In this document: positions 11,801-25,800 of the stretch, one piece after another | Position numbering within the stretch: the stretch's first letter is position 1 | Layout: every line of letters begins with the position of its first letter | From: Cyanoderma ruficeps | Taxonomy: Eukaryota; Chordata; Aves; Passeriformes; Timaliidae | NCBI GenBank assembly: GCA_008694505.1 | Contig: VZDJ01000594.1 | Location: 8,065,746 to 8,129,745 of the forward strand | Length of the DNA stretch: 64,000 nt | Reading direction: 5' to 3' | Translations under genes and position numbers: made by a program | The notes under the pieces: generated by a model | The model's input: the letters and a program-made list of their open reading frames with translations, nothing else | Database searches by the model: none | Told to the model about the DNA's origin: nothing

Positions 11801-13745
11801 GGGTCTTGATGGGCTCTGAAGCTAAATGCAATGAATCAACAGCAATAATGGGCCATGGAGAGGGATTTAAAATTCAGGTCTTCTGTTCAATCCCTCTACT
11901 TGTCTTGTAGTAGAGTTCCCTCTGTGCTGCCAATGATGGGGTTTGATTACTGTAGCCTTTTTGAGCCCCTCTCACACTTTCAAATTATGATGGAAAGATG
12001 TATTTCACCTCTAGCTTTGCAAATTCTGTTCTAATGGGAAATTCAAACAAGGTTGGTTTTACTCGAGTTTTGAAAGAAAACAAATTTGGTAATGTTAAAA
12101 TTTTCATAAAACAGACTTCCAAGTGTTGACTAACTGTCATCCTGATGCTTTAGTGGGCATTTAGCAGAGCAAATTTAAAACAGCTGAAATATCTGGAAAA
12201 ATTAAATAGCAACTCTTGATCTAAGAAAAATATAAATTGATGGAGCAACCTGCATTGGATGCAGAATTAAAATGCACATGGGAAATAAACTGGAGTAGCT
12301 CACTCAATTTTTGTTCATCACAGGTCATCAAGTTAAAATGAGAAAAGCAAACTTACAGTGTTTTCCTAACCTGAATTATGGAATAGCAAGTGGTCTAGGA
12401 CTGTTCCCATAGCAGTTTGGAAAAACACGGATTTTAAAAAGACTGATTCTCCTGGCAAATTCATAACAGAGTAAGGCCATGGGCCGTGAAGGACAGACCA
12501 CACACATGCTCTGTGGACAATCAGTGACTGGACAAAAATCTTCCCTCTGACTTCACGAAATAAACTTAATGGTTACTAATTCCTCTGTAAATAAAGGTCA
12601 TGATTTGGTGATATTTCTCTGCTCCGCATATGCTTAAACAATATGAAAATCAATGCACCATCAGGGCAGGGCCATGGCCTTTTTTCAAGCAGGAAGAGTT
12701 CTTTGTTACATTTTAGAAACAAAAATCCAAACCCAGAGGAGCACAGATGAGAAGGTCTTCAAAGAGGCCAAACTGAACTGCAGCCCAAATGCAAAACACA
12801 AAGATATTTTCTGTCAAGGCTTGAGAAATGCATTTTCCCCACTGGCTAGTGGTGACTTGGTGGCATTGGCTGGTGCTAACACGTCACGAAGCCATCACAC
12901 ATTTCTACACTTCTTGGATTCCAGCTTTCAAATAACCACCAAAATTGCCAGAAGCCCAAAGCATGATTCTCCAAACACATAATTTGAGGCCTTTTAGCCT
13001 TTCTTCCTTTATCACACGAAACCCATCCACTGACTTGCAGAGCGTGGCTTTGTCAGAAGCTTTATTCTATAATCACTCTAGGAAAGCAGAACACACCTTG
13101 AAACACCTACCCCACTCCACCCAGCCTTTTCTTTCTTCCTTTGTTCCCTTCAATGGCAATAGCAGGAAGAAATTTCATACAGAGTTGAGGATGAACAATC
13201 CAGTTAATAACACTGCTGGAAATTCACACATCTGGGATAAAAGCAAGCTTCAGCCTGACAGTTGTTTGAAACATACAGATAGTCTCATCCTGTTGAACAA
13301 GAGCTCCCCAGCACAAATTTTAGATGACTCAGACAACGTTTTATTCAACTTTACTAACTTGGGATTTAACCCTTGCTTGTGAAAAACCTGCAAGGTAATT
13401 TGCAGAGGCCTGAAGATGAGTGAAGATTAAAAGACCTTCAATTAATCTGCAGTTAGGAGTGCAAATCTGAGCAATGTGAGCGTTGATCTGGGTTAACTGC
13501 CCCAGGAGCTCCGGGTTTGCACCACCCGGCAGAGGACAGAGCCTGGCCCTGCCACTCTCCTCTCGTGCCCAGCTCCACGAGGGATCACATCCTGCAACAT
13601 CTGCTGCCTCGGGATCCAAAAGGCAAACTGGAGGAAGCTCTCAGGCATTCACTACATCTGTCACGCCTGTGTGAGCTGCTGCTATCCAGAGGAGTTTCTG
13701 TACCTGCAGAAATTGGGTATAATCCACTTGCAGATCCTTGTCCTC
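8891..13745. other. Non-coding stretch, no gene seen
   Basis: Open frames up to 145 codons (12945-13382, plus) lack recognisable domains and have ordinary composition. A short (TCC)n run is at about 9180-9195 and the AC microsatellite at 11331. No promoter, RNA gene or further mobile element was recognised. Confidence 0.65.
11331..11351. repeat. (AC)n microsatellite
   Basis: An uninterrupted AC dinucleotide run of ten units plus one base. It is likely polymorphic in length. The run produces an artificial cysteine-valine stretch at the start of a minus-strand open frame. Confidence 0.95.
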
Positions 13746-13776
13746 AGCAGCAACAACAACAACAACAACAACAAAN
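13746..13776. repeat. (CAA)n microsatellite ending in an ambiguous base
   Basis: A CAG pair leads into about eight pure CAA units (13751-13774), followed by A and a single N at 13776. The N suggests an unresolved repeat length or a patched gap. In one plus frame the run reads as polyglutamine, but the surrounding frame is not gene-like. Confidence 0.95.
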
Positions 13777-16700
13777 GTATTGTGCTGTGTACAATCTACT
13801 GGCCAGAAAAAACACTTTCATTTGCAATATGAATAACAATAAGAATTTCCTCTTCTCTGCTAAGCAGACCCACTTCTTGTTCCTGCTTATTTTTGGCTCT
13901 GTCCACCCAATGTTTTGAGCATTTCCTGCAAGATTCGAGAAGGCAAAAGCTGCTCATTCCACTCAAAAGCATCCCAATAAAACTTCTGGTGCTGCAAACT
14001 ACTCTACACTTCCTTTAAAGACAGTCAACAAAGAGACATCTCCAAAAACCTTTCAGCTCTCCCATCAGCAAAAATGACACTTTCAGGAGAGGCGTCCACC
14101 CCATTTTTTAGGCAAGAGACATGAATCAAATCAAACCAAGTTGTTTCAGCACAGAGGAGGGAGTAGGCAGGAGGCAAACATGAAGGCACACGGGGAAAAT
14201 ACACAACCGGTATTTCACTGCAAGGACCTATAATCTGGCAAATGGACACGTCCAGATTTTTTTTAACCTTTTGTTCATTGTTTAAGTAATTTTATCTCTT
14301 GATGACAGATGAGGTGGATATTACTAGGAAACAAAATTATTTCTTTGACTCAGTGTTCTGCAGGGAGAATGAGGGAAACATGCCAAAAATGAAGGGAAAT
14401 TTCCCGGGGGCAGAAAATGAAAAATTAATGAAATGCTAGGCAAAATGCAAGTATGTCAAATGACCAAGCAAAGGGAATAAGAACAATTAAAATCCAACAA
14501 TGCTCTGGAGAGGTCAGGAACAAGAACCTGAAGAACCTTTATAGAGGAAACCCTTTAACTCCCCATGAGGAGCAGATGAGAGACCAGGCAAGCTCAGGTT
14601 CAGGACCGACAGTGAGGAACATCACTGAGCCTGGCCTGAGCACTGGGAAAAAGTTACTGGCAGTAAATTGAATAAAAAGTGACACACATTCACAGGAGGG
14701 GGTCAAGGTGAACAGACCTATTTTATTTTCCTGTAGAGGTGACAGTGAGGACAGACCCAGAATGAAGAAACCGATCCTGCTGAATTTGTTCCCAGCAGAC
14801 AGGTACCTTCTCTATAGTCAATAAGCAAGTGCAGGAGACAGTGTAGATATGCAGTAACTTAGCAGGTAGGGGGAAAAGTAACATGTGGGCTAGTTCTCCT
14901 TATTGTACATAAAGCTGTGGACATATTATTGCATCTGGAGGTGTTCTGGACCTGTGATCCAGTTATTGAAAGGCTGTGTCAGCACCAAGCCCAAATTTGC
15001 TGCTCCCATCTTGCAGTCACCCAGCTGCCTGTGAGCCGAGCAGCCCCAGCCTGTACCCTAACCCCAGCCTGGGGCTGCCAAACTGACTCTGTGCACTGAT
15101 CCTGCAGTGGCCCTGCATTTGTGACTGCAGCTCCAGCTTGGAAACAGCCCTCTCTTGGTGGGAGACAGCAGGAGAAGGCTATGGATTTAGTTTTAAACTC
15201 AAGAAGGCACTTAGGAATACGGCCATGCTACTTTGGGACGGGGCTGTTTTCCCAGATTAGTGAGTGACACTTTAGCCTGCTGATAAAAAGACTGATGTGG
15301 GAACACGAAGAAATGATAAAATAGGTCAATCACTCAGAGAACAGAAGAGAAAGGGGGATAATGCTGGAAAACAAATAGTTGAAGGGAAATCTGACTAGAT
15401 GATGGTGCAGGATATTGACCAAGAAAGAATCATCAGTGACAGCAGAAAAAAAAAATCACACAGGCCAATGATGGTGAACAGAAAGCACCTGATTTACAAA
15501 AAGCAGAAAAAGGCTTCTTGTGTCCATATCCCAGAGACCAATATATTTTGCCAGGCACAGTAATAGCCTCCAGTCTCCTTAATTCTCTTTTAAAAGGATT
15601 AATTTTCTATCAAGGCTGTTTACCAACAGGTCACATGGTGAGAATAGAATATCTGCTGCATTCCCCCACCACAAGCAGCCAGCATTTCTGTTTTACAGAA
15701 GCAGAGTGAGGAGAATTGTCAGATGGTGAGAAAGGTGCCAAGACTTCTTTGATGGAAGGTGATAGACAGGTCTCACACTTCCATACCAACTGTTTCAAAG
15801 CCTGATTTTTCAATCACTTTTAATAATTTCTCCTGGATCCAAAATGAATGTGGACAGATGACATGATACCCAGACAAAACCTGACTCTCCCAGTGGGAGG
15901 AGGAATATTCCTGTGGTTTGTATGAACTTAACTTTTGAAGCCAAAGAAAGTAACATTTTTCCTACATGCAGCCATTACATTTCCTTTCTATACATCTCCT
16001 CCTTCCTGTAAAAGAAAAACACTCACGAATAAGTGAGATCCAATACATATATATTTATGTATATATATAAAGTGTGATGCTGGAAGAAACCTGCTGCCAG
16101 AAACCCTGCATGCTTTGAGGCTGAAGCCATGCTGAAATCCACTGGAGCTCTTCGTTGGCAGCTTGGTGGGCATCTTCCAAAACCCTACACAAAGCTGTAC
16201 CCCAGGGCCTCTCCTGCAGGTGTGAGGAAACTCATGGATTTTACATCACAAATGGCACAACATGAGAAACAACCTCATTCCTACCAGATTGACTGGCGGG
16301 CTTTTCTCCCGAGTGTTTCACCAGTTCAACAAGGATAAACACGTCGTAAATGGCTGTCCACCAGCAGCGTGGGGGTTAAGGTGATGCCCACTAAACCCAA
16401 GCCAGGCAAAAGGCAAAGAGCCAGCTGGCACCTGGCAAAGGAAGCCAACAGTAGGCAGAAAAGGCAAGAGGTGGAAAGGCGAGTGCCAGATTTTGACCTC
16501 AGGTATGTCTGTGCTGCCTTTTGAGTCCCCGGGTCTGGAAGTGGATTTGTGCAGGTGTAGCCAGCACTTTCACTGTATTTATTGCAGCATCAGGTTTAAA
16601 GCACTGGTTCGGTGGCACAATGATGAGCAATGACATCACAGCCCAGATTTGCTTTTGGGTCTACAGCTGTTGGTCTGAATTTTTGGCAGGCATCTCCATG

Positions 16701-19700
16701 AGCTAAGGTTTTCATTGGGCTCTTTGTTTGGTACTGGCTGGGTCCTCAGCAGCTGGAGTCAGCAGCTGTAATTTCACATGCAGTGAAACCCAGAGGAGCT
16801 GTTATGATTTGTCCCAGCTGAGGATCTGGCCCACAGGAGGAGAGAGATCACATCATAAGGGAAGCAGCTTGGCTGAGGAGCCATCGAGTCTGCCATCTGC
16901 CTTTGCAGCACGAGGGGCTGACACTTCAACAGAAGGAAAGGAAGGAAAGACTCCACTGAGCCCCTGTCTGCATGTGTGGCCCTGCACCAAAGCTGGGTGG
17001 GGACATAAATCCCTGCATGGGATCCTTTCCCACCTGGATGCACCAATCTTTGCCCTGGATGTTGCTATGAGTTTTTCTGCATATAAATCAGCTGCATCAT
17101 CACGACTCTCATTCATTCACTGGCACAAGTGAGTCCTAAATAAAACTCAGGACTTTGCAGATTTGAATTATACATACATACAAATACACAAAAAGAAAAA
17201 AAAAAAAAGAGCCTTTTTTGCTTTCCTCCAGAATCCAACACAAAATAATGACCAGAGGAGGCTGTGAGCTACTTGGGAAGTAATGTCACAGGGAGAGGTG
17301 AACCTCAATGAAATGGCCATGTGGGGAGAGGAAGCACTGTGCCTGTCTGGCTGCCAGGCTCCTGGGGAAGAACTGTCTCCAAAATCCATGGATGAGCCCA
17401 CTCATGGATGGAGCCCTGCTATTCAGGGCTCTTCAGCCTGTCAAAGGATGTGTACTACCCACAACAGTTTATCCCTGGGCCTCTTTCCTTCATTTACACC
17501 TTAAATACCACATCACCTCGTGATGCACCCTGACCTTGGGGTGTCCCACAGCCTCCGTGTGGTCCTGACATCCTTGCTGAGTAACATTAGAGATAAACCT
17601 CTGGAAAACCCCAGCAAGAGGCTGGTTCATCAACAGACATGTCCCCAAGCAAGCCCCAACCCTCACTTGCGCAACTCACAGGCCTCCTTGGCTCATCACT
17701 TAATTACAGAGAAGGCCAAAAGAATTTAATTTGGATAAGAGGTGTATTTGGCGGGCAACCACTGAAATAATATTTCAGCTTGTCAGAGCATCTCCCCATG
17801 AGAAGATCTCAATATTATGAGGTTAAGAAAATCTGAATGTGAAGCTGAGCCACAACACAAAAGCTGTGCTATCTGTCAAAGTCATCAACAGCCTTGTCGG
17901 TGGGATTTAACAGCCAAACTCCCAGCCCAGGGCCTGTCAGCTCTGTCTCCCACAGCAGATAACACATTCAGCAGCAAAACTCTTTCACGTGAGACACAAA
18001 AATTATTTGACCACAGAAGTGAACTTTGGATTTTAGATTTTCCTTCTCTTCATTGGTGATGAGCATGTAATAAGGAGGTGAAAAAAAGAGCTGCAAAACA
18101 ACTGTAAGTACTTCTGAATTAGATGGGAAGCTTTTTCTGCCAGAGGATTGTACACACCTGATCTGCAGTACTTCCAGGACTGCATCCCTAAAAAAATTCC
18201 TGAATTAACAAGTTGGTTTGCATCTCCTACAGAGTAATAGCTGACCTTGATAATCACTGATCAGAAAGCACTTTAGTGTGGAGCAATCCCCTTGCAATCA
18301 TGTATAAAACCTTTTATAGAGCTCTCACCATTGCTGAAATGGTGGGGCTGGTATGGCTAGAATGAAACAGAACTTATGCTCAGCCTCCCCATTTCCATGC
18401 AGGAAATGACAGCAGAGTGTAAAATCAAAAATTTGAATTAACTAAGTCCAGGAAAACTCTAACTGGGGAATTTCAGAATGTCTGAAATGGAGTGGAAAGC
18501 TGTTTCCTGAGTGGCTGCACTCAGCGCCACAAGCCACAAGCCTGTCGTGAGCTGAGGGTGGTGAGCAGCAAGCAGGTTTGCTCTGAGGACAGTGCTCTGA
18601 GTGCCTGGGCTACATCCTGACATTCCCTGCTAACCTGGGAGCACATGGCCACCTCCAGCTGCAGGGACCTGAGCCTGAATTCCTCCCCTGCCCCACTACA
18701 GTCACTACAGAAATTCAAACTCCAAAGACGTGTCATCATATGTGATTTCACCGACACACCTGAGTTGCTGCAGGAGCTGGTGTCCTGCCTCACCACCCTG
18801 CACACTCCCAGTGCTGAATGCACCAGCAGTGCTGCTCTGAGGGCTTTTGTACCCACTGGAATCACTTGCTACAAGCAAAGGAGTATATGACCTTTCTCAC
18901 CAGAGGAGCTAGCAAATTAGCCCTGCATCAATTGGGCTGTGTTAAAAGGGAGAGCCTTCAATCTCTGCAGTAAATCTGTAATTCAGTCAGTGTGCAGAGC
19001 AGCAGGATAAGGGGGGCATCTGACACCAAACAGATGTCAGATTTTATCTCTTTTTTTCCTCCTCTCCGCCTAGTCTAGACAGTGGGTCTCACGTGCTCCC
19101 ACCTGGGGACACATCTGCTTGATCAGACTGCTGGAAATGAGCAGTGATGCACCTCGTGTGGATCACTCAGAGAGCCTCCTCTGAGATATCCTACACCCAC
19201 ATCATCGCGGGGTGACGATGACACCCCAGCACAGGCTGGGTGCAGGTGCTGAGGTGAGAGTGAGCTGATCTGCTCTGCCTTTCAAACCAAGCTCACAAAC
19301 CCAGAGGCAACACACAGCAGTGTTCAGTGCTGGGGGGCAAGTGATTACCTCAGTGCCACAACACAGGCAGGGGAGTGTATCCTGCACCAGACACCCCAGC
19401 CAGCACCACAATCCCATCAATGAGGGCAGGGAGAAAACAAGCCACAAATCTCCCCCACTATCTCAGTCTGAGACATTTGAAACACTGTTCTAAAATTCTT
19501 TGTTCTTCTCAATGTTTGCAGGTCACCTCTTTGATAAACTAGTTTCCAGCTAGACTTTTAATGACAAGTGAGGCACTTGTCATAAAGGCACTCGTCAGTG
19601 CTCCCGGCGCAGGGCAAGCCCCTGGGCCTGTGCCCATTCACAGTGTGCTGCTGGAGGGGAGACTACTGGGCTGGGGGCCCCGAATCTCCACCAGCACCCC

Positions 19701-22700
19701 CTGCTCAGCTTCCTGAGAGCACAAACATTGCACCCTCAAGCCTAACAGTAGGAAAGAAATTTCAGATGTTTGAGACGTTTAAGATAAGTGGGTCGGTTAG
19801 CAAGGCTGCACAAATGGCATTTCCAGAAGGGTGTTGTTATTTATACAGCACCATAGGGGACTCTGGAGATTCAAAGACAAATAAATCATGACAGACTCCT
19901 TCCCCGAGGGACTTTGAAATCTACAGCTCCAGCCCTCACGGATGGTAAATGCTTCCTGTGAGGTGATTGGTGCTATCAACTCCCACTGACTTTATAATAG
20001 ACACAAGGATGCTTAACACCTTGAAAGACTTTCAAATTACTTTCATCTTTAGCAGTAAGGCCACTTACACAGTTTAAACACAATCAAGTACCAAATGACA
20101 ACTATACCAAAGAATAATATTCTGCAAAGTACAGGTGGAGGACAGGACCTCCTGGATTTTCATCTCCAACTTGTACACCACAAGAATTTGCTGATACGAG
20201 ATGGACGACTGAGGGGTTGAACAGAAAAGTGACCTCACATGAGGGTGCAGCAAGACACAAGGGAAAACATCACAACCCAAAGCTGACCTTCAGCACTGGC
20301 TGGGACAAGACACCTTACTGCTCTAAACTGCTTCTGGGGTATTTCTTCATTTGGGGTTTTGAAGTGGGTTTCTTTACCATTTCCATTTCAGTCACTTCAT
20401 AAATGTTAGTTGTGTAATAGTGAACCATGTACAGCAGAAAAATTCCTTTCCTAACGAATAAGTGATCCAGATGGAAGAGATGCAGGAGTGTCCTAGATCT
20501 TCAGACTATAAATTTGATTCAGCTGCTGCCTCCAAGTTCAATCTTTTAATTAAATTTTCTCCTTTTATAAGTGGTTTTGTGTTTGGGAGGGGAGAGGGGG
20601 ATTTATTTCTTTTGGGCATTGAACCTTGCCGCAATGGGCTTGCCCTTTTTCTCCCCCAAATCCTACATCTCCAGGTAACTTAAGCTGCTTCCCCCATGTA
20701 ATGACTGGCATGTTGTAATTCCATAACAATTTCAACAGAGAGACAGGTCAATCCTTGTAATGAAGCTTATCTTGTGGAAGCTGTATTATTTGAGGCAGAA
20801 AGTCAATGTAATATTTATGTGCTCTATTTATTAACACCCTTGATGACTAATGGTGAAGGTTCTGTTTGTTGGGGAGGGGGTTTAATCAAATTGCCTGTAT
20901 TCCTGTATAGACAGGGAGAGATTATGATGCTGTTCTGCCAACTGGTACAGAAACAACCCTTCAAATCACGAAGAAAAATAAGGACATTATTTTATGTGCA
21001 GGAGGAAAAATACTCCTCACCTTTTTGGTACTTTTCAGCACTTCTCATTTGGAGAACTCAGTGTTTTGAAGAGATCAGTGTCCATTAGAATCAATTAAGT
21101 AACCCTTTAAAATTCGAAGTGATCTGTCCATGTTCAAGTCTTACAAGCAGAGGGACAGAGAAGTACAGCCATGTGGAGTTTGACATCACAAATATCCCAT
21201 AAGAACCTCACTGTGAGCAATGCATACATGCGGAGAAGCAGACACAGGCCCTGCAGCCTACATGCCTCAGGACCAGGATCCACTATTCTGTGCATCCCTC
21301 TCAGCTGCCGAACCTCCCCAGCACACATATATCACTCATATTACCCTGTTCTATAAGCAGTTGAAGTTGTGAAAAGCACTGGGGGTTTAACAACTAATTA
21401 ACTCTAGAAAGGGACAGGACAACTCTAAGTTGTAATGTCCACAGCTTCAAAAAGTTTCAAAAGTAAATTCCATTAGTACAAGAACTGCTTCTAGTTCCAG
21501 AGACAGTAATATACATACAGGTAGTGTCCTAAAAATAAACATCTTCCCAGGTGGATAGAGACAGGATGAGACAGAAGAGAGGTGTGAGCTTATTTACAGA
21601 CCAGTGTGAAACTGCACAAGGTTTTCCACCCTCGTCATCCTCTGCTTCCCAAAGGATTCCTTAAACATGTTATTGTTTTCACTGGGATTTCATTCCAATG
21701 GAGGCAAACAATCCATCAAAGAAATCTGCTCTAAAATGCCGCTTTATGAGGTAATCATAAACATATTCATATTAAATTTTATTCCTGTGAAAGACGAACA
21801 CCAGCAGCACATATAGGAGCAGTTCCTCTAACTTAAGTTTCACATTTTTCCAATTCACTGAGAAAACCAGATTTCCTTTCTGTCTTGCGTTTCAGACAGG
21901 GCTAGATTTCAAATGAAGAATGTCTTTTGCAGGTGTAATTTTTGCATAATTAGGGCACACATTTGTGTGCCAGCCTTGAGAAGAAAGAGACAGGCTAAAT
22001 CCTTGTGCTTCCTTCTGCCTCTGTGTGGCTGCATATCAAAGACCTAGGAATATTCTGCACCCTAAATTCAGTTAGAAGGCTGAAAACCACAATAAAGGCT
22101 CAGGGCTTCAAAAGCCATACCTGAATGCTCTGCATTAAGCATCACATCTTCCATTTGATAATCTCAAATTACTTTGACTACTTGCTACCCAGATCAGACT
22201 GAGATTTCTGCTCCTATCTTGTTAAAGCAATCTTTCAGTCACCAACACTGCTCCAAGACAGCAGTGAGAGCACTGCTTAGAAACTCACCCAGACAACAAG
22301 AAAAAAAAAATACAAAAGAACATAACTTGTGCTATATATGCATTGTTCAGGCCACTTGCAAAAGTCAAAGAGTTGTGAAAACCAGAGAGAGAAAACTGAG
22401 CATGTGTGTGTGCGTGTGTATGTAAATGTTTATATCATCCATACCTAGAGAGAGATACACATACATAGATGTGGATGGTATAAACCTGTCAGATTAGCAG
22501 CCTATACAAAAGAAGTGCAACACCACTAGCAGTTGAGATAGACAATTCTTGCAAATGCTTTTGTGTGGAAGGAGCTTTTTGCTTTGCCATCCATATCTGT
22601 GAGATACCCGACTTTCTACAAGATGTGGCCTCAGTGTGTGTTGCTCTCCTTCCTGCGTGGCATCAGTCATTTGCCCAGGTCACACTGCATGCATGGCATG

Positions 22701-22814
22701 GCTCTTTTTGGCTGCCACCTGGGTAGGATGTTGTGAGTGACACGGTTGATTCCAAGGGCTGAGTAGTGCTGTGCTCTTACACAGTAAATGAAATGTGCCT
22801 TCCACTGTAACTCC
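13777..22814. other. Non-coding stretch, no gene seen
   Basis: Scattered short open frames (at most 134 codons) without domains. Small landmarks are an AT run of alternating TA near 16045-16070, a GAAGGAAAG run near 16932-16950 and an A-run near 17196-17208. There is also a short inverted repeat ATCTGACA / TGTCAGAT at 19018-19042, and the TG-rich run listed separately. No RNA gene or mobile element recognised. Confidence 0.6.
22401..22422. repeat. Imperfect (TG)n microsatellite
   Basis: A CATGTGTGTGTGCGTGTGTA run: a short dinucleotide repeat broken by one GC step, followed by AT-rich sequence. No function inferred. Confidence 0.85.
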
Positions 22815-22890
22815 TGAAAACTTCAAAGTCCCCAATGCACTTTCACTAAATATCCCTGCAGTGGAACTACCATCCCAATTTTACACTGGA
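22815..22890 (-). mobile_element. Possible MIR/CORE-SINE relic
   Basis: The order of short blocks resembles the reverse complement of an amniote MIR-type 3' half. The blocks are a CAAAGTCCCCAATGCACTTT-like segment, then AAATATCCCTG, then CCATCCCAATTTTACA. The familiar counterpart is TCAAAGCACTTTACAAA followed by CCCCATTTTACAGA. The match is weak and broken by indels, so it may be coincidental. Confidence 0.35.
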
Positions 22891-25800
22891 TTTGCTCATA
22901 CTGTGTACCTGACTACAAGACTTTCCTGTAGACTTGTTCCTCAGTATGTCACAAGCAGCTGAGGAGCAAACAGTTTTTACCACCTACCTGCTTTTGTGTA
23001 TTTGGGAGTGACTCTGGTGCCGTTTCACAGCATCTGAGCTGGGCTGAATGGCTGCTGCTGCGACAATAATGGAGATGGTAACATTTTTATCTAATAGCAC
23101 TTGATTTGTTTCTGTTACATACAGTAATAAGGTTCCATAATACAGGCAGCTGTATGCATGCTGTGCCCTGCCAAATAACCCAGTTTAAATTTCTATGAAC
23201 AGGCATAATATATCCCATCTCTCTGTCCACAGAATTCTTCCTTTGTCCATAATTTGCTTTTGAACAATTTTTATTTGCAAATAAAAGTGCTTGAGAGGCA
23301 TCATCTCATTTAGTTAGGCCCTGAGAAAGGCAGATATGGCTTGAACACTGGCTAATAATCATCTGTCTTCCAAATAGTAACTGCTTGCAGATCTAGGAAA
23401 GTTGTTTAAGTGGATTTGGCGAGACACACAAGGTAATATTTACACTTCTCGGTACACAGATCTATCCTTAAATGTATTTGGGTGTTTTTTTCCAAGTCTA
23501 AGAGTTCTGCTATTGATTTGGAGGCTCAGGTCCCTTCTGCTCTTGAGCAGGTTTAAAAACCACTATGCCATGGGCTCTCCAGTGTCCCAATACCACTGTC
23601 CTGATCTGCAAACAGTTGCTGGATGCTCCAATTTGAATTGGAGAAAGAAAGAGGTGCTTGCAGAGCACCCATCTGCACAGACAGAGGTGCAGATCCTTCT
23701 TGGCCTAAACCACTGCTGAGGAGTGAAAGTACCAAACATCAACTCATTCTTCACTCAAGAAGAAAATGCTGAGGAACCAGCTATTTCCTGTTTTCCTATG
23801 TTGCTGGTCAAACCTGGCAACAGGAGATGCTTTTAAACCTCCAGCTAGCAGCTACTCTCATTTCTGAAATTATATCGTTCTACAATGGATTACACCAAAA
23901 AAGAAACAAATCAGAAAATATAAAATGACACAAAGGTCAATAAAACCTGTTTGGGAGCATCCATCAAGTGATGTTTACTGCCGTGAAAAGGTGCCATTTC
24001 TCTAAGAGCATTACAGACTGAAGCAGTTTGGGCTGTGATGCATGGGAAGCAACAGGGATGTTGCAAACAATCCACAGACTGGAGAGCAGCACTCCACCTC
24101 AGGCCAGCCAGAGCAGGAGGACAATAAATCCTCCTTCAAAACCATTCACAAGTCTTGGCACATCAGAAGAGATTGTCTGGAGTAATATCTTATAAACCTC
24201 ATCTGCTGCCCAGCTTCTCAACACCCTCAGCAGGAGACTGCACATTCACCTCAGCATCAACCAGTGACTCTCACTGTCCTAAAAGACCCTTTAAATTTTG
24301 GTAGCTGAACCACAGGACAGGAAAAGGGATAAGCCTCATGAATTAAATGGTGCAACTCTGAATGGTTGGGTCACTTCTAAGAGAAACTTGTGAAAAACAG
24401 AACCAGGGACCTCAACACATCATTTGGTTCATGCCACCCCCACAAGTGGCAAAAACCTACTCTTTTAATTTAAAAATTCATATGGACATAGCTCTCAGTT
24501 TAGAATGGAGCTGTCAACTTTAGTAGCCCCCTCCTTGCCTTTTTTCTTGTCTATAAGAAAAAAATTCCCTCAACTTCAACATAGACAATTTACATCAAAA
24601 TCACTTGCACGTGGAAATGCCAACATTTTCAGTGGGGTGTACACCTGTCCTTCTGCCTTCCTACTGTCTCTTGACTTCCTCAAAGATGTATCTGAGTTTG
24701 GCTTGTTCTGCTCAGGGAAATTGTAATTTCTATTTAAACTGCAGCAATGGAAGGTTAAGGAAAAACTAAGGTGCCACTTAGACCCCTGATCCTCACTGAC
24801 ATTCTGGGCTCCTTTGTATTGAGCTGAGTGCCCCCATTTTCCCGATTTCCAGGCTCACAGTTGGCATTCAGCACATCACAGGAGATGGTTTTTTGTTGTT
24901 TATTAACTGTTGCCTTGAATTCATAACTAGGTGACTATAACCTGGCCCCAAAAATATTCACAAACCCCAAATCTGGCTGTGTATCTGTAGCCACAGAAAG
25001 CAAGAGGGGCAGACAGCACAATGCAGGACAGAATATAAGACAATACCTGGCTGGAGTCACCAGGGCATCTACAATTCCTGGACTGGTGCAGCTACAGCCC
25101 ATCCATAATAAAATTTCCAGAATCTCTGACAATTGAGCCCAAGGCATAGGAGAAAAAATTTTCTTCCTAAATGAGGCATCAAAATGCAAAAGTACAAATC
25201 TATTCTGCCATAATGCATAGGAGCATAATATATCTGAATACCCAAACATCAATTAAAAATCAAGCACTTCTAAGCACATCAACCAGGTAGAAAATCTGCC
25301 TGGACTGACTGAAAGGATGCCCTGTCCACCCTTAGTAAGGCTCATTTATTCACTTAAGGAAATACAATCTTAAAAAACTTGCTCTAGCCTTTGATCTCCA
25401 GTCATCAGTACAAAAGGCATTTGGAGTACTGCTCAGACTTAATTAGCTTGCTCCTTTTTTATACATGATCTCAGTCACACTCCAATTAATCCATTTATGG
25501 TTTAAAATCTATCAGTCAAATCCCATACTTCATTCTTAAGACAAGTTCAGAAACAGATCCACTCCTCCTCCTAATTTGTTGCACTACAAGAAACATCTAC
25601 CCCTCCTCTGGACAGTCCCCCTTTCCCAGCCAAGGAGAAAACCCAGAAAACAGACACCTCCAAGGAGTAACTGAACTGGGATCACCCGGAAACGGGGCTC
25701 CTCAGTACGCAGAATAAAAAAGGAAATATCAGTCTTATTTTGTAAAAAAGGAGAATGATGAAAAGCTGAACTCCACCTCCTGGATTGCACTGAGCCATTG

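Noticed and set aside
13517..13918. Plus-strand open frame with a polyglutamine stretch.
   Set aside because: The glutamines come from a CAA microsatellite interrupted by an N; the flanking residues show no family resemblance.
19686..19706. CACCAGCACCCCCTGCTC looked like a reverse CTCF site.
   Set aside because: Key bases of the CTCF core differ, so the match is too weak to list.
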